Program-made: the position numbers and the translations under genes | Shown: positions 10,785-21,174 of the stretch, piece after piece | Layout of the letters: the number at the start of each line of letters is the position of its first letter | How positions within the stretch are numbered: the stretch's first letter is position 1 | Notes under the pieces: model-generated | What the model saw: only the letters and a program-made list of their open reading frames with translations | The model's database searches: none | Told to the model about the DNA's origin: nothing | DNA from: Acanthosoma haemorrhoidale | Taxonomy: Eukaryota > Arthropoda > Insecta > Hemiptera > Acanthosomatidae | DNA length: 64,000 nt | NCBI GenBank assembly: GCA_930367205.1 | Contig: OV884011.1 | Coordinates: 165,891,226-165,955,225 of the forward strand | Direction of reading: 5' to 3'

Positions 10785-10942
10785 TGTTAGGTTGGTAACA
10801 TTTGTAAGTTACAACCTGAACCTGGTTGTTACCTCCAGAGCTTTTTATATAAACCGATAACTCATGGTGTATTGCTTGTGTGCACTACTTAATAAACTTA
10901 ATTCTTTGGTTAACTTGTGTTATTAATTATTACATCCAAACA
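10785..10942 (+). repeat. 3' LTR of nested gypsy element
   Basis: 158 bp, TGTTAGGTTGG to CCAAACA. It matches the 5' LTR over its whole length, with a TATA-like box near 10844 and AATAAA near 10892. A purine tract lies immediately upstream. Confidence 0.9.
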
Positions 10943-10947
10943 GTTAC
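10943..10947. repeat. Target-site duplication GTTAC, right copy
   Basis: Same pentamer as 5334-5338; together they prove that 5339-10942 was one insertion event. Confidence 0.85.
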
Positions 10948-11076
10948 CATTAACTAAAAGCAACATTATATCAGTATCAGGAAAAGAGACAGCCTGTATA
11001 AATAAACAAATTTTTATGAAAGTAAAAATTGACAAATGTGAACTTGATATTAATTTTTTAATAGCTCAAGTTAGTT
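10948..11076 (+). pseudogene. Older gypsy protease, second part after nested insertion
   Basis: Reads LPLTKSNIISVSGKETACIN and on through KVKIDKCELDINFLIAQ, the expected C-terminal half of the protease that began at 5221. Similarity stops at about 11076, so the older element is truncated here and its RT is missing from this place. Confidence 0.6.
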
Positions 11077-11559
11077 AATACACCTACGGTTACATTTGAA
11101 ACTCTTATCCTACCCGCTGAATATCGTATTGTTACGTACGGATTGTATCGTAGAGGTGTCCGCTTCGCCATGGGTGGCACATATTTTGAGGTGGTATTTT
11201 TTTATATTTTTGATAAATCCTATACGTAGTCAACCGAGTCGATAATTATAATAAGTATGAAATTTAACAAAAGTTCATCCCGTGGTGTAGGGCCTGTCTC
11301 GCAACGACACTTTTACTCTTAATCAATAACAAAAGAAAACATGTTCGCTGTAAATTTTGAATTAGCGATGGCCCCATAAAGATAAGTCGCCTGGTGGTTA
11401 AATCGAGATCTAGCGATATTAACCAATAAAAAATTAAGCGTGTCGAATCTGTTTAAACAAAAGTAATAAATTTTTATATACATGTCCAATAATTGTTAAT
11501 AACAACTTATGGAGTTTTTGCGCATGCGCTACCATTTACAACAGCTTTCTACTTCGCTC
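11077..11559. other. No gene seen
   Basis: AT-rich sequence with no open frame longer than about 50 codons and no recognisable element ends. Confidence 0.5.
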
Positions 11560-11939
11560 GTACTTCACATACTGTTTACTACCGCTTATAGGCCAGAGTC
11601 AGACATAGAATTGTTCTAGCAGGCAATTTATGTGACCAGCTCACGAGGGAGCCCACAGGAGGTGAGTGAATCACTTGTTACATTTGTGTTTAGTGCAACA
11701 AGTGATATCGGACAGAGAGAGGTTGGCCATTTTGGACGCTATACCTTTAGCCATACACGGATCGGAGATAACATCAAGTGATCGGCTCTCTGAGCCAAAC
11801 GCTCTGTTGGCTCAGAGCCAAGACCCGGTGTCTCGCCGCTTGTAGTTGTGAGATCGAATCTCACCGGCGCTACGTATCTAATTTATTAGCAAAACCGTTG
11901 TTATGATAAAATGAGGTTTTATCAACAACTGATGTGACA

Positions 11940-13247
11940 AAATAAAAAAAAAAGATCTAGGTCACTAGGTCCGACCCCGACACAATCGCCTGTAAAGCGA
12001 AAACCGAGACGTTCAAACAGGAACATACAAATAACCTCCTCTACCGCTAGTTCCATGGAAGAGATACCTCCACAGGCCAGCACATCTAAAGAAGACACCG
12101 TTGAAGTTTCCCCTTTCTTCACGCCCAACACCTTTGAGGCGTTGAAAAATATTCAAACTGATGAAATGGACGTCAACAAAACGCCCACACAGCCCAAGCC
12201 ACCATCTATATTCGTGCGAAATATTAATAACTTTAAATTAATGTGTACCCAATTGAATAAAATTGTAGGTACAGGCAAATACACGTGCCTCAATCGGTCC
12301 CGGGACACAAAAGTTTCTCTGGACACTCCCGAAACATACCGAGCAATAGTTAAATACTTAGGAGAAACTAAGGCAGACTTCCACACCTACCAATTAAAGC
12401 AGGAACGATCACTCCGAGTGGTGATCAGAAATTTGCACCCAACCACACCAGCTGACGAAATAGAAGAAGAACTCTCAGCTCTCGGATACAAAGTTCGCCA
12501 AATAACAAACGTGTTGCGTGAGGATAGGCAACAGGATGAAACAATAAAAACAGCATTACCACTGTTCTTTGTCGAACTCGAGAGGACACCTGGAATCGAG
12601 AAGATATACGACCTAACAAACCTGTACTACACAAGGGTACAGGTTGAAAAATCGTATCCCAAACGCGATATCGTCCAGTGCCATAACTGTCAGGCATATG
12701 GGCACACAAAATCTTACTGCCACCACCCTCCCAGGTGTGCCACCCTCCCAGGTGTGTTAAGTGCAGTGGGCAGCACAAATCTGAATTGTGCAAAAAGCCC
12801 CTAAAATCACCTGCGGTATGCTTGCTTTGCCACCAAGGACATCTGGCCAACTACAAGGGCTGCGAGGCCTACAGAACACTGAAGTCCAGGACAGAACAAC
12901 GTCGTCAGCCAGAAGAGGAACAGCCAGTAACAAGAAGCGGCCCAGCCAGAAATTTGAGGCCTTCTGTCTCTTTCGCTGATGCCGTTCGCAACAGAGAGGA
13001 GTCACAGGCACCGCCCACTCCCTGTCCGCAAGATCACCTTTCCAAGCATTCCATTCATCCCGTTAACCCTCAAGCTCAACCCCATCCTCAACCACACATC
13101 TCACATATTCCTCCACCTTCAAGTTCTTCGGATCTCACCAGCCTAATAACCTCATTCCTTACAGAGTTCAGAACCCTAATTACCCCTCTCATTTCACTTC
13201 TCACAAATCTTGTCTCCTACCTTATCCCCGTTAAACATAATCCATAA
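11940..13247 (+). pseudogene. LINE ORF1 (gag-like nucleic-acid-binding protein), frameshifted
   Basis: In-frame basic and S/T/P-rich codons before the ATG at 12055 (KRSRSLGPTPTQSPVKRKPR) suggest the native start was upstream, near the A-run at 11945. The 12055-12804 frame has an RNA-binding-like middle (SLRVVIRNLHPTTPADEIEE) and the first zinc knuckle (CHNCQAYGHTKSYC). A perfect 17-bp tandem duplication (12723-12739 and 12740-12756) then shifts the frame. The second and third knuckles (CVKCSGQHKSELC, CLLCHQGHLANYKGC) are read in the frame ending at 13247. ORF1 proteins of this group bind the element RNA. Confidence 0.8.
12723..12756 (+). repeat. 17-bp tandem duplication causing frameshift
   Basis: CCACCCTCCCAGGTGTG occurs twice in a row, inside the ORF1 zinc-knuckle region. 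Removing one unit would rejoin the two frames. Confidence 0.9.
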
Positions 13248-14117
13248 GTGGATCGTTCCGACTCCTTATCCATTCTCCTTTGGAATGCGAATGGTGTTCG
13301 CACCCACACTAACGAACTGACAGCACTACTCCACGACAAAAACATCGACGTAGCTCTTATTACTGAAACAAGACTTACGAGTAAACGACCATTTACCGTT
13401 CGACAGTACCAGACTTATCGAACTGATCACCCAGATGGAACATCTCATGCAGGTACCGCTGACATTGTCCATAACTCTATATCCCACCACATAGCTCCTC
13501 TAGTAGCACATGATTTCCTTCAATCCACTGCAGTGTCAATCACCACCTTCACTTTTCCCCTTACACTAGCATCAGTGTACTGCCCTCCTAATAAATCCAC
13601 TTCTGACTCCCAATTCATCTCCTTTCTAGACTCCATCGGACATCGTTTCCTTGTGGGTGGGGACTTTAATGCGAAGCACCAACACTGGGGGTCAAGATCC
13701 ACAAATACACGAGGACGTGCTTTGCTCTCTGCACTCACACGGAAACATTGCTCCACTATCACTCCTGACACAGCCACCTATTGGCCATCTGATCCCAACC
13801 GAAATCCTGATATCCTTGACTTCTTTTTTTACAATAGTTTAGGAACACTAAACTATTCACTCACGCGCCTTGATGATCTATCCTCTGACCATAGTCCTTT
13901 ATTATTAACCATTTCCCTAAGACCAATTCACAAACTGCCTCCTCCTTCATTTATTAGGGGCCCAGTTGACTGGGACCACTTCCGTCAGCTTCTTACTGAG
14001 TCCGTAGACCTCAAATTGTCCCTGAAAACATACCAAGACCTAGACGACGTAGTGCATTCTTTCACTACTCCGGTCCAGAGGTCGGCTTGGGAGGCATCGT
14101 CACCCAAAAATCCATAA
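13248..14117 (+). pseudogene. LINE ORF2, apurinic-type endonuclease domain
   Basis: Follows the ORF1 stop directly. Landmarks: LLWNANGVRTHTNEL, LITETRLTSKR (catalytic glutamate), VGGDFNAKHQHWGS, DILDFFFYNSL and LSSDHSPLLLTI (aspartate-histidine pair). All key residues of the APE-like endonuclease are present. There is no ATG where ORF2 should begin; the site reads ATAAGTGGATCG, so the start codon seems lost by one extra G. The domain nicks target DNA to prime reverse transcription. The frame is broken at 14117 and resumes at 14179. Confidence 0.85.
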
Positions 14118-14978
14118 TCATAACATTTTACCTCAGCATCTCAAAGATCTAATCCTATCCAAACGCCGCTCCAGAACAGTGTGGCAAAGATCCCGGCATC
14201 CTGCCGATCGCCGCTCGTACAATCAGTACTGCCGATTGGTAAAGCGGCGATTGGCATCCTTCCGTTCCGATTCTTTCAATTCCTACCTCTCCTCTCTGTC
14301 TACCAGGGATAACTCCTTGTGGAATGTAACCAAAAAAATCCTAAAGTATCAACCTGTTTCACATCTGCTCCGTCGTGACGATAGGTCCTGGGCGGCTTCG
14401 GATGGGGATAGGTCGGAGGAATTTGCTCTGCATCTTACCCATACTTTCACACCTCACCTTTCTCATCAAAGCCATACTCACAGTACAACTGTGGAAGATT
14501 TCCTCACTTCACCTATTCCTCTCTCTTCCACCAAAAGCCGTTAATCCCTCTGAGATCAAATACCTTCTAAAAAACTTACCTTACCGAAAATCCCCTGGAT
14601 ATGATCTCCTTACTCCTCAAATTCTCAAACAACTTCCTCCAAAACCCATAATCTTCCTAACCTATATATATAATTGCATTATCCGAACGACGCACTTTCC
14701 ACTCCTCTGGAAACATTCCATTATTGTCCTATTCGCCAAACCTGGTAAACCACCCAATGACGCCTCATCTTACCGTCCAATTAGCCTACTCCCTATCCTC
14801 TCAAAAATATTTGAGAAACTCCTACTAAAACGTCTACTTCCAATTGTTGAATCCAAAAACCTTTTTCCCGCACACCAGTTTGGTTTCCGCCAACGGCATT
14901 CCGGGTTTGGCACGCAGGTTTGCTCTACAAGCTCATAAGATATTTACCACAGACTCTTTTCCTAATCCTAGTCCTTCG
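14118..14978 (+). pseudogene. LINE ORF2, linker and N-terminal RT (deleted palm)
   Basis: Two frames (14179-14544, 14375-14938) cover the linker (RRSYNQYCRLVKRRLASF) and the RT fingers (YRKSPGYDLLTPQILKQLPP, YRPISLLPILSKIFEKLLLK). After FGFRQRHS the sequence jumps to the equivalent of RVWHAGLL. Compared with the minus-strand copy, about 103 bp containing the first palm aspartate motif are missing, and the frame shifts. Similarity ends at about 14975. Confidence 0.8.
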
Positions 14979-15049
14979 CAGAGGTAAGAACTGTAATAGT
15001 TGATGCAGTGCTAGGAGTCGTCGATGTGAGAAGACTCCGGAAAAGTGAC

Positions 15050-15433
15050 ACAAATGGATGAAAAATAGATATTTCACCAATACTGGTAACAGCAAATGCG
15101 AGCGTCACCCTGAACGCCATCAAAAAGATATGTGCCATATTAATAAAAATAATAATAAACCACGTAATCATAAGGGTAGTGACCTTCAAGAAAGAGAGGG
15201 GGCTTCCTCAATGTCACCGCTGCCAAGAATACGGCCACACTAAGAACCACTGCAGCCGAAAGGCGAAATGTCTAAGATGTGCAGGACCCCACAAGGTGGA
15301 GCTGTGCCCCCGGAATGAAACAGCCCTGCTCAAGAGCGCAAACTGCGGCGAGGCGCATCCCACCTCTTACAGAGGCTGTGAGAAGAGAAAAGAGACTAGC
15401 GTTCTTGACAAACGACCAGCGTCAAGACCTTGA
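15050..15433 (+). pseudogene. LINE family 2 ORF1 fragment with zinc knuckles
   Basis: The frame 15179-15433 shows CHRCQEYGHTKNHC, then CLRCAGPHKVELC, then a third knuckle that has lost its first cysteine (KSANCGEAHPTSYRGC). Upstream in-frame sequence (ILVTANASVTLNAIKK) is the usual part before the knuckles. The protein would bind element RNA. It is 5' truncated and not functional. Confidence 0.7.
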
Positions 15434-15499
15434 ATGTGGACTTCTGCAGCCAAATGTTCATGGCTATAATATACCTGGTAATCAACAACAATGGTAGAT

Positions 15500-16060
15500 C
15501 ACCATAGATAGATGAGGTAGAAGTGTTGTTAGCACTCTACCGACCAGATATTGTAGTTTTGACAGACACGAGGGTGTCTACTCAATCGATCCACATACGA
15601 GGTTATTCAACTGCCAAGGGTCACCGGTTACGGTGGCGTTCTCATTGCTATACGCCTTGCTATCAATTGTAAGAAAGTGGCTTCACCACTGACTACAACT
15701 GATCTCAAACTTCACCACTTGACAGTAAAGGTAAATTTGGGGAAACCTATTTACCTTACCGTCTTATACAGAAGACCGTACGCGTCTCTACAGCAGTACT
15801 CAGCCTTGCTACACGCATGAGGTCTAACCACTGGGTGGTGGGAGATCTCAACGCAAAACATACCATGTGGTATAACACCGTAACAAACAAGGCTGGGAGA
15901 CTCCTGTTGAGAACGCCGTTTACGGTCGTCCACCCCCAGACATTTTCGGCATAGAGGTAACCCACAGGCTACCTCGACTATTGACTTACTACTGACAAAA
16001 CAACCCCACCGTATTACTAGTTGCACCGCCCTTGACTTTATTACGTCTCTCCACAGGCCA
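15500..16060 (+). pseudogene. LINE family 2 endonuclease remnant
   Basis: Broken reading frames keep VVLTDTRVSTQSIHIRGYS, KPIYLTVLYR and VVGDLNAKHTMWY, matching the APE endonuclease of Jockey-group LINEs. The end (QPHRITSCTALDFIT) precedes the deletion. Many stops. Confidence 0.65.
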
Positions 16061-16189
16061 GTATTGTATGCAGTGGATGGTAAACTGGCGACCCCTTGCC
16101 CCACGAGATACGACTGATGTCGTGCCGGCTGGGATCTGTATCGGTCACAAATTTACCATAACCTACATACGGTGCCAATTCTCCACACG

Positions 16190-16732
16190 AAAGAAGAAGT
16201 AGATCATGCTTTCGCAGATGGCATAGTGGTGTACAGTAGCAGCATGAGCGCCAAGGTAGCCTATGACAGGCTGAAGTAGCCTGTAACCAGATCAGTGAGA
16301 GATTGGGGAGACTCAATATCACTGTAAACGCGGGTAAGACTGACTGCGTAATTTTCTCTTTTCAAAAGGGAAAAAGTCCGCTACCTACTAGTTACATAGT
16401 AGGAACGGAGGAAAATTCTCCAGCCAACAACATAGTATATTTGGGAATTAAAATGGACAGACGCCTCTATTTTAGTAACCATTTTACGAGGAAGTTGAAG
16501 CAAACTAGCACGAAGTCTTACCGTCCAACAATTCCAAAACGGTATACTGATGAAAGTGGTCAGAGGTACTTCATTCGAGCAGCGGAGCAACAGTGAGCTT
16601 CACGAGATCTTTGAGCTGCCTGTGGTGGATGAATTCATCCAATGTAGACATATCAAATTTTTCGACTCCTTGCAATACCTGACAAACCTGGTGTTTAACA
16701 CTATAACCCCCGCTTCGTTCTCCCATCGATAG
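16190..16732 (+). pseudogene. LINE family 2 RT C-terminal remnant
   Basis: Palm motif remains as ADGIVVYSSSMSAKVA (the expected ADD is now ADG). Then VNAGKTDCVIFSFQKGKSP, IVYLGIKMDRRLYFSNHF and the C-terminal VVDEFIQCRHIKFFD. The frame is broken several times, and a deletion joins LKQTSTKSY to the IMRKVVR-like segment. Confidence 0.7.
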
Positions 16733-16988
16733 CAGGACGCTGTCGCAGCTGGAATGCTTTAGTCTTAGGTTCTAGGTTTAGGTTTTAGTTTGTAAGTTTT
16801 TCTCCCACATATTAAACTGAAGGTGAGCCCCATCACCTAGAATTGTATTCATGTTATTTTCCTATTAACTTCAATCTGATTTTATGTAACCCAACCTCCT
16901 TCAAATGTATCTTTGTCAATTCTTTTGTTCATATTTTCCACATTGTATAATTTAAAGGGGAAAAAAAAAAAAATGTAAATCTAGATCC

Positions 16989-17486
16989 TAGACTAGCGTT
17001 CTTGACAAACAACCAGCATCAAGACCTTGACTGTGGACCAAAATGGGTAACTGCCCTCGTCGATATATGCAGCCAAATGTTTATGGTTATAATATCTGGC
17101 AATCAACATAAATGGTGACCAGACAGCCTCATCGTATCACCCGTTGTACCACCCTCGACTTTATTACTTCGGCCTTCGCTGATGACATAGTGGTGTACAG
17201 TTGCAGCATGAGCGCTAAGGTAGCTCTTAGACAGGCTGAAGTAGTCTGTAACCAGATCAGTGAGGGATTGGGGAGATTTAATATCGCTGTGAACGCGGGC
17301 AAGACTGACTGCATAATTTTCTCTTTCCAAAAGGGAAAGAGTCCACTGCCTACTACTTACACAGTAGGAACGCAGCAAAACCCACCAGCAAACAACTTGG
17401 TATATTTGGGCATTAAAATGGACAGACACCTCCGTTTTAGTAACCATTTTGCGAGGAAGTTGAAGCAAACCTGCACGAAGTCTTAC
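16989..17486 (+). mobile_element. LINE family 2, highly deleted copy
   Basis: Starts in the ORF1 end (similar to 15398-15480), jumps to the last residues of the endonuclease (RQPHRITRCTTLDFIT) and then directly to the RT palm (AFADDIVVYSCSMSAKVALR). It has one open frame, 17112-17546. Two large internal deletions are needed to derive it from a full element. It breaks off at about 17486, where the R1-like element starts on the other strand. Confidence 0.7.
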
Positions 17487-17773
17487 TGGCTTACACATTT
17501 ATTGACTTCCCCCCCCATCTATCTAAAAAAACCAAAATTAAAATAAAAAGAGAAATAACCAAAGCAAACAAAAAAATAATCCTGATCTTCTCTAAAACAA
17601 ACAACAAAAAAGAAAAGAACCTACTATTTTTACATTTTCCTGACTTACTAACTTATACTATGTTTACAATTTCTTACATACTAACTTACACTATATATAC
17701 ATCCTTACAGCTACCCTATTTAACTTACTTACTATATATACAAAGGGGTGTATCCTCTAGACCCTAATCTACG

Positions 17774-18856
17774 TTAACAACTATTCGCTCTCCGTCCGGC
17801 GCTACAACGTTGTCTTTGCCTGCACGGTCTCGATGAAGGCGAAGCCCCCACCCACCAAATTGCCCTGGGAGATAGTAAAATGCCCAGGCTCCTGTAAGTT
17901 CTTCCACCTCCCAACTCGCGGAAGGCAGCGAAATTGTTGCTTTCGCTGTTGACCCACATCGGTAGGTCCTCTTCTTCCAGGGTGTAGGCACTTATCTTTC
18001 GGAGCAGTCGTGCTCTCGCTGGCTCCAGTGCGTGGCACGTGAGCACCACATGCTCCGCCATGTCTTCACGCCCGCAGTGTGGACAGTTCCTATCCGGGGC
18101 CTTCTTCATGTCGTATAGTCTGAATCCTCCATGTCCCGTAAGAACCTGGGACGTCCAATAGTCCGGGGAGACCCATTTCGCCCTTAGCCTGGCCTGGACT
18201 GAGGGGAAGTACCTCTTAAGGGTACTCCCCTTCGTCGTACTCGTCCACCTGGCATTGCACTCCTCCAAGGTCCACTCGCTGATGAGGGCCTTCCACTTGT
18301 CCGGCTTCTCCTCAATTCTTCCTCGGAGGGGGAGTTGGAGTTCTTCCATATGCCCTCTCTTCGCCTTGGTCCTGGTCCTAAGGCGCTGCTCCTGAAGGAT
18401 GAGATCTACAGGTACCGCGCCTGCAAGTACCTCCGCCGCCTCAAAGGATATAGTCCGGTATGTCCTTGTGACCCTGATCATTGCCGCTTTCTGGATTCTC
18501 CATAGATCGTGCGTCTGGCCTTTATTTAGGTGCGCCAACCATGACTGCAACGCGTACTGCATGATTCCTAGTATGACTGCCTGGTAGAGGGTCCTCGAGA
18601 CTGGGAACTTCACTCCCCACATCGCTCCCCCTATCCTCGCGAAGTTATTGGCGACAGCTGTCACTCTGTCGCCAAGATATCTTATGTGGGGCGAGAGGTT
18701 AAGGCGTTTTCCCAGACTCACTCCTAGGTATGTTACCTCCGTGCCCACAGTAACCCTTCTTCTTTCACCAAAGTCCAGCCTCATCGGGTGGGCACGGTCG
18801 ATCTTCCCCTTAACCAGGGTGACAGTGGTCTTTTCCGCAGCCATGGTCATCTTCAT
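17774..18856 (-). pseudogene. R1-like RT thumb and zinc-knuckle C-terminus
   Basis: A 360-codon frame. It begins in the RT thumb (EVTYLGVSLGKRLNLSPHIR) and goes through AILGIMQYALQSWLAHLNK to the C-terminal zinc knuckle CPHCGREDMAEHVVLTC, typical of R1-clade ORF2 ends. The last about 40 residues look out of frame. The domain is otherwise continuous, so this is the best-kept part of the element. Confidence 0.75.
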
Positions 18857-18865
18857 ATAGGTGCA

Positions 18866-19446
18866 CTACTGCTCCACGACGTTTGCACAGGCGCACGATC
18901 TTCTTACTACTTCCGCTCGCGAGTTCCCTGCGAGGTCGTCCACGTATGCCACCGCGGAGAATCCATTTTCTTCCAGGGTCACAAGGACTTTATTGAATAC
19001 ACTCTTCCAAAGGGAAGGACCCAACACTGAGCCTTGGGGGCACCCTCGCTCCACTGGTGATTCCACCTCGTACGCCTCTCCTCTTATGACCGCCCTATGT
19101 TCGCTTCAGTAACTTTTAACCAGATCATACAACTTACTGGGGCACCCCAAACCCTGCAGCTCTCTTAGAACGTAGGGCCACCACACCCTGTTGAAAGCGG
19201 AGGAGATGTCAAACGTCATCACCAGCACGAACTTGGAGCGGGGTGGCTTCAACATCTTCCCTGATCCTCTCCAAGGCGTCAGCTGTGCTCCTGCCCTTAC
19301 AAGAACCGTACTGCCGTGGGTGGTCCGCTCGTTGAAGTTTCTCCCGCATCGCCGTATGCATCAACCGCTCAAGGACTTTACTCATAACTGGTAGGAGGCT
19401 GATAGGCCTGTAACTCTTAATGGCCGTCATGTCCCGATCCCCGCCT
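18866..19446 (-). pseudogene. R1-like RT, fingers and palm
   Basis: Minus strand: KSYRPISLLPVMSKVLERLM, then (other frame) MTFDISSAFNRVWWPYVL with the first palm aspartate, ERGCPQGSVLGPSLW, and the catalytic VAYVDDLAGN. At least one frameshift lies near 19209 and a stop near 18866, so the RT is split into three frames. Confidence 0.75.
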
Positions 19447-20830
19447 TTGGGTTATCGTTGATGCAGCAAACACTGGTATCCCAAAGTTTAGCCCGAAGCC
19501 GGCCATGCCACCTTGGACCATATTCTTTGACTGGTATAGAACGAGGAAGTCAAGCCAAGAAAGTTGTAAACTCACTTACAACACAAATTCGTGGCTTGTG
19601 AGGAATTGGCACGAACGGCTTCGTGGCTTACATAGCGATTTCCAAAAGTTTTGGAAGCTCCTAAAGAACACTACCAAGAAGGAATCAGGTCTTCATGACA
19701 GGGACACCCTCTACACAGTGGAAGAACAGGCGAAAATACTCACCAACCACTATACCGCAGACAACGCCACTAGGACAGGTAATTACCACGAACCTCAGCA
19801 GGTCTCAGCTTTGCAGAGCAGCTATACACGATGTTGGTTTCCTTCTTGAAGGACAAATCAGTGAGGGTACGGGTGGGTGATAGCCTCTCTGACCCATTCC
19901 CTCTGACTTGTAGAGTTCCTCAAGGAGCGGTTTTGTTTCCGGTTCTTTTCAGCATGTACACATCTGAAATTGTTGGGACAAACTATAAAAAAGCTACTGT
20001 AATCGCTTTTGCCGACGACATTGTGGTTAACAGCAACAGCATGAATACACTAAGAGCACTCACACAGGCTGAGTCAGTTTGCAACGTAATCAGTGACAGG
20101 CTGGGCAAGTTAAAAATTAGTGTGAACACCGGGAAGACTGACTGCGTAATCTTCTCTTACCAAAAGGGCAAAAAAGCTTGGCCAAAATCATATAGTATAG
20201 GAGGGCAAGAGAACTCATCAGTTTTCTCATTCTACTATCTGGGTATAAAAATGGATAGCCATCTTCATTTCTCTATTCATTTTAGTAGTAACTAACTTCA
20301 GTAATAACTAACAACCGTACGACAGAGATCTTACCAGCTTTCGCACTTGCTAACTTCACCCAATCTGTCGCTGCGTCTCAAACTGATGATCTATAGATGT
20401 ATCCTCAGGCCAGCTCTGCTGTACACTGCCCCGGTATTTACCCACTTGACTGATGCTACAGCCACAAGTCTCCAATGTTTCCAGAATGGGATCATGCGAA
20501 AAGTGGTCCGACATACCTCTCTTGGGAGGTGAAAGAACGCCGATCGACCTGCACCCGTTGCTTGATGAGCCGTTGGTAGACGAGTTCATCTGCCGGAGAC
20601 ACAAAGTTTTTTGACGCATTGCACCTCACAAATCCAGTGTTTAACACTATCTCACTAAGACTAAATCGATGACAACAGACTACCGGGGAAAATTTAGTTT
20701 AAGAATTAGTATGTGTTAGTTTTTAATTAATTTTTTATTAAACAGTTTTTAATTAAAAACTAACACATACTAATTGAATGAAAAAGGTGAGCCCCCTTCA
20801 CCTTATAGAGTCTTATCAATGAAGCCAAGT
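19447..20830 (+). mobile_element. LINE family 2 copy: linker, RT palm and 3' UTR
   Basis: Plus strand. Opens in the endonuclease-RT linker (NTGIPKFSPKPAMPPWTIFF, then 19505-19849) and lacks the RT fingers. It continues with the palm (19831-20295: CRVPQGAVLFPVLFSM, VIAFADDIVVNSNSM, VNTGKTDCVIFSYQKG). The C-terminal part (about 20340-20620) has LMIYRCILRPALLYTAPVF. The 3' untranslated part has the family AAGGTGAGCCC motif near 20786. ADD is intact here, but frameshifts remain. Confidence 0.75.
20704..20775. repeat. Perfect 27-bp inverted repeat in LINE 3' UTR
   Basis: Arms 20704-20730 and 20749-20775 are exact reverse complements (core ATTAGTATGTGTTAG), separated by 18 bases. It would form a strong RNA hairpin. 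The other family members in the window do not show it at the same place. Confidence 0.9.
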
Positions 20831-21174
20831 ACATTGTGTATCATTGTATGTTTACGCCATTTGCGTAAAATTAATTTCATTTAATTGAATTTGCTATTCA
20901 ATAAGTAATTACCCGAAACCATTCGGTATTTCAGTGAATCACAGACGCTGGCGCTGCCTGCCGGCTCGATCAGAGTTTTTCCCCCCACTTTTGACTCTCA
21001 ACTGGTAACTTCATGTTCACTATAGCGTCCTTTTTGTCTTCAACAGTTGTCATTTTTCACATTGTTTTTCAAGCGTATTCTCAACGCCATTATCTTTTAT
21101 TTAGTCATTATTCAATTCACTATTACGCAGTCTTGGAGAGGTGACATTTCAGATTAAACGCAGACAGCTATTGG
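20831..21174. other. No gene seen; possible promoter upstream of a candidate exon
   Basis: Mixed composition, no open frame. It leads up to the candidate exon at 21175 but shows no clear TATA box. Confidence 0.3.

Larger units (their letters stand above)
5339..10942 (+). mobile_element. Complete but decayed Ty3/gypsy retrotransposon, nested in another
   Basis: Bounded by direct LTRs (5339-5495 and 10785-10942), with a tRNA-type primer site right after the 5' LTR and a purine tract (aaggaggggga) before the 3' LTR. The order is gag, protease, RT, RNase H, integrase, as in Ty3/gypsy. The two LTRs differ by about six substitutions and one indel over 157 bases by eye, so the insertion is fairly recent. 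Even so, the coding part already has several stops and frameshifts, and about 1.1 kb of extra non-coding DNA lies between pol and the 3' LTR. It sits inside the protease of an older gypsy element with a GTTAC duplication. Confidence 0.9.
11560..14978 (+). mobile_element. Jockey-like LINE, family 1 copy, 3' truncated
   Basis: A 5' untranslated region (about 11560-12000), ORF1 with zinc knuckles and ORF2 with endonuclease and the first part of RT. The same family lies on the minus strand at about 31115-33538 and supplies the comparison. This copy lost about 103 bp of the RT palm at 14902/14903 and ends at about 14975, where a different LINE begins. The left end is an estimate. Confidence 0.8.
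14981..16974 (+). mobile_element. Jockey-like LINE, family 2 copy (internally deleted, poly-A tail)
   Basis: Pieces of one element in order: ORF1 middle and zinc knuckles (15050-15433), endonuclease (15500-16060), RT C-terminal part (16200-16732), 3' untranslated region with AAGGTGAGCCCC near 16820, and a run of A at 16961-16973. The 5' end is missing, and much of RT is deleted between about 16060 and 16190. Other members are at 16989-17486, 19447-20830, 43867-44213 (minus) and 52035-52401 (minus). Confidence 0.75.
17487..19446 (-). mobile_element. R1-clade LINE, 5' truncated, minus strand
   Basis: On the minus strand it reads from the RT fingers to a zinc knuckle and then an AT-rich 3' untranslated region ending near AATAAATG (about 17493). 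The 5' end is truncated in RT at about 19446. It lies between two family 2 fragments of opposite orientation. Clade assignment rests on the RT style and the C-terminal CCHC motif. Confidence 0.75.
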
